From positions 1-12,860 of the forward strand of contig JAQXIG010000050.1 of assembly GCA_029007685.1 (NCBI GenBank): a stretch of 12,860 bases of DNA, read 5' to 3'. Source of the DNA: a bacterium (GTDB taxonomy: Bacteria > Bacillota_I > Bacilli_A > RF39 > UBA660). The position numbers were made by a program, and so were the translations under genes. Of this stretch, positions 12,124 to 12,860 are shown one piece after another. A model generated the notes under the pieces. It was not told the origin of the DNA. It made no database searches and was given only the letters and a program-made list of their open reading frames with translations. Within the stretch, counting starts at the first letter, position 1. The number at the start of each line of letters is the position of its first letter.

Positions 12124-12860
12124 ATGATTCAAACAAAAAATGTTACACTGCGTTTTGGAAAAAGAACTTTATTTGAAGATGTAAATATTAAATTTACGGC
12201 AGGAAATTGTTATGGGCTTATTGGGGCTAATGGAGCTGGAAAATCTACTTTTTTGAAACTGTTAAGTGGGGAAATAGAAACTTCTAGTGGAGAAATCATC
12301 ATCAGTAAAGGTGAAAGGTTATCCGTATTAAAACAAAATCATTATGCTTACGAAGAAGAGACGGTAATGAATACTGTAATTATGGGAAATCAAGAACTAT
12401 ATTCGATTATGAAGGAAAAAGAAGAATTATATTCTCATACTGAATTTACAGATGAGGACGGGATGAGATTAGCGCAACTTGAGGCTGATTTTGTGGAATT
12501 AAATGGTTGGGAAGCGGAAAGTGAAGCAGGAGAACTCTTAGCTAATTTAGGGATTCCGGTATTAAATCATTATAGTTTGATGAAAGAAATTCCAGCTAAA
12601 TTAAAAGTAAAAGTATTACTAGCTCAAGCTCTATTTGAAAATCCTGATATTCTATTATTAGATGAACCCACCAACAACTTAGATATGGAAGCCATCAATT
12701 GGTTAGAAGAATTCTTAATTGGTTATCCTAATACTGTAATCGTAGTCTCCCATGATAGGCACTTTCTAAATAAAGTGTGTACTCACATTGCTGATATCGA
12801 CTACAATAAAATCAAACTATATATCGGAAATTATGATTTTTGGTATCAATCTAGTGAACT
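12124..12860 (+). CDS. ybiT: ABC-F family ATPase, YbiT-type (3' end outside window)
   Basis: The 245 visible residues form the first ATP-binding domain of a cytoplasmic tandem ATPase without membrane segments; ABC-F proteins act on ribosomes, in translation or antibiotic protection. Walker A is G34-ANGAGKS41, Walker B ILLLD180-EPTNN, and the H-switch SHDRH. The ABC signature is non-canonical: 'MKEIPAKLKVKVLLAQALF' (residues 153-171) stands where LSGGQ is expected. This agrees with the first domain of E. coli YbiT, which as I recall it also has an aberrant signature there (EVAPGWKLRVLLAQALF), and 'SHDRHFLNKVCTHIADIDY' with 'GNYDFW' also resembles YbiT. The tail after residue 245, including the linker and second domain, is outside the window. 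GGAGGG (12113-12118) is the SD. Functional class is firm; the YbiT subgroup is likely. Confidence 0.88.
   Translation, partial: MIQTKNVTLRFGKRTLFEDVNIKFTAGNCYGLIGANGAGKSTFLKLLSGEIETSSGEIIISKGERLSVLKQNHYAYEEETVMNTVIMGNQELYSIMKEKEELYSHTEFTDEDGMRLAQLEADFVELNGWEAESEAGELLANLGIPVLNHYSLMKEIPAKLKVKVLLAQALFENPDILLLDEPTNNLDMEAINWLEEFLIGYPNTVIVVSHDRHFLNKVCTHIADIDYNKIKLYIGNYDFWYQSSE

Noticed and set aside
12577..12640. Loss of the ABC signature motif in the ABC-F gene as a sign of inactivation
   Set aside because: The first domain of YbiT-type proteins, as I recall E. coli YbiT, also has a non-LSGGQ sequence at this site, and all other ATP-site motifs are intact.
1..12860. CRISPR array, insertion sequence, prophage, tRNA, rRNA or replication origin
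   Set aside because: I saw no regularly spaced repeats, transposase motifs, terminal inverted repeats with target duplication, cloverleaf sequences or DnaA-box clusters by eye.

Overview
The window reads as chromosomal DNA of a very AT-rich member of the Bacillota/Mycoplasmatota radiation, probably a small-genome, gut-type Bacilli-like lineage. The reasons are the low G+C, the Firmicutes gene order rimP-nusA-ylxR-...-infB-rbfA, NusA without the C-terminal repeats of proteobacteria, and strong GGAGG or GGTGAT Shine-Dalgarno (SD) sites. Trp is encoded by TGG, and several genes end in TGA (nusA, rbfA, the dCMP deaminase), so the standard bacterial code applies and not the Mycoplasma UGA=Trp code. 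Species cannot be named from the sequence alone.

Layout. (1) Bases 1-552 hold the 3' end of an unrecognised plus-strand gene, closed by a hairpin. (2) Bases 696-2530 hold a minus-strand pair: a CPBP-type intramembrane protease and, joined by an ATGA overlap, a membrane-anchored YkuE-like metallophosphoesterase. A clean terminator ends it at 660-685. (3) Bases 2531-2709 are a divergent promoter region. On the plus strand a 7-bp hairpin sits almost at the predicted transcript start. (4) Bases 2716-7657 are the translation/transcription operon: a RimP reduced to its N-terminal domain, nusA, ylxR (rnpM), a dCMP deaminase where ylxQ would normally lie, a structured leader of about 250 bases, infB and rbfA. 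It ends in a long nested hairpin. (5) Bases 7742-7986 have no intact gene of recognisable size but carry a promoter, an SD and what looks like a stop-interrupted small gene. (6) Bases 7987-12017 are a run of mostly membrane proteins: a PrsW-like protease with a C-terminal zinc ribbon, a DedA protein, a second VTT-domain protein (TVP38/TMEM64-like), RmuC, a YjdF-like membrane protein and a small two-helix protein, followed by a terminator. (7) From 12124 to the window edge is the 5' two-thirds of the first half of a YbiT-type ABC-F ATPase, with its own promoter.

How they work together. Region 4 couples 30S maturation (RimP, RbfA), elongation control (NusA), RNase P modulation (YlxR) and initiation (IF2). 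Region 6 looks like envelope or lipid-carrier housekeeping plus RmuC. I found no CRISPR array, transposon, rRNA, tRNA, phage or recognisable defence system. The most notable points are alterations to an otherwise ordinary operon: the truncated RimP, the ylxQ position taken by a dCMP deaminase, and the leaders of rimP and infB.
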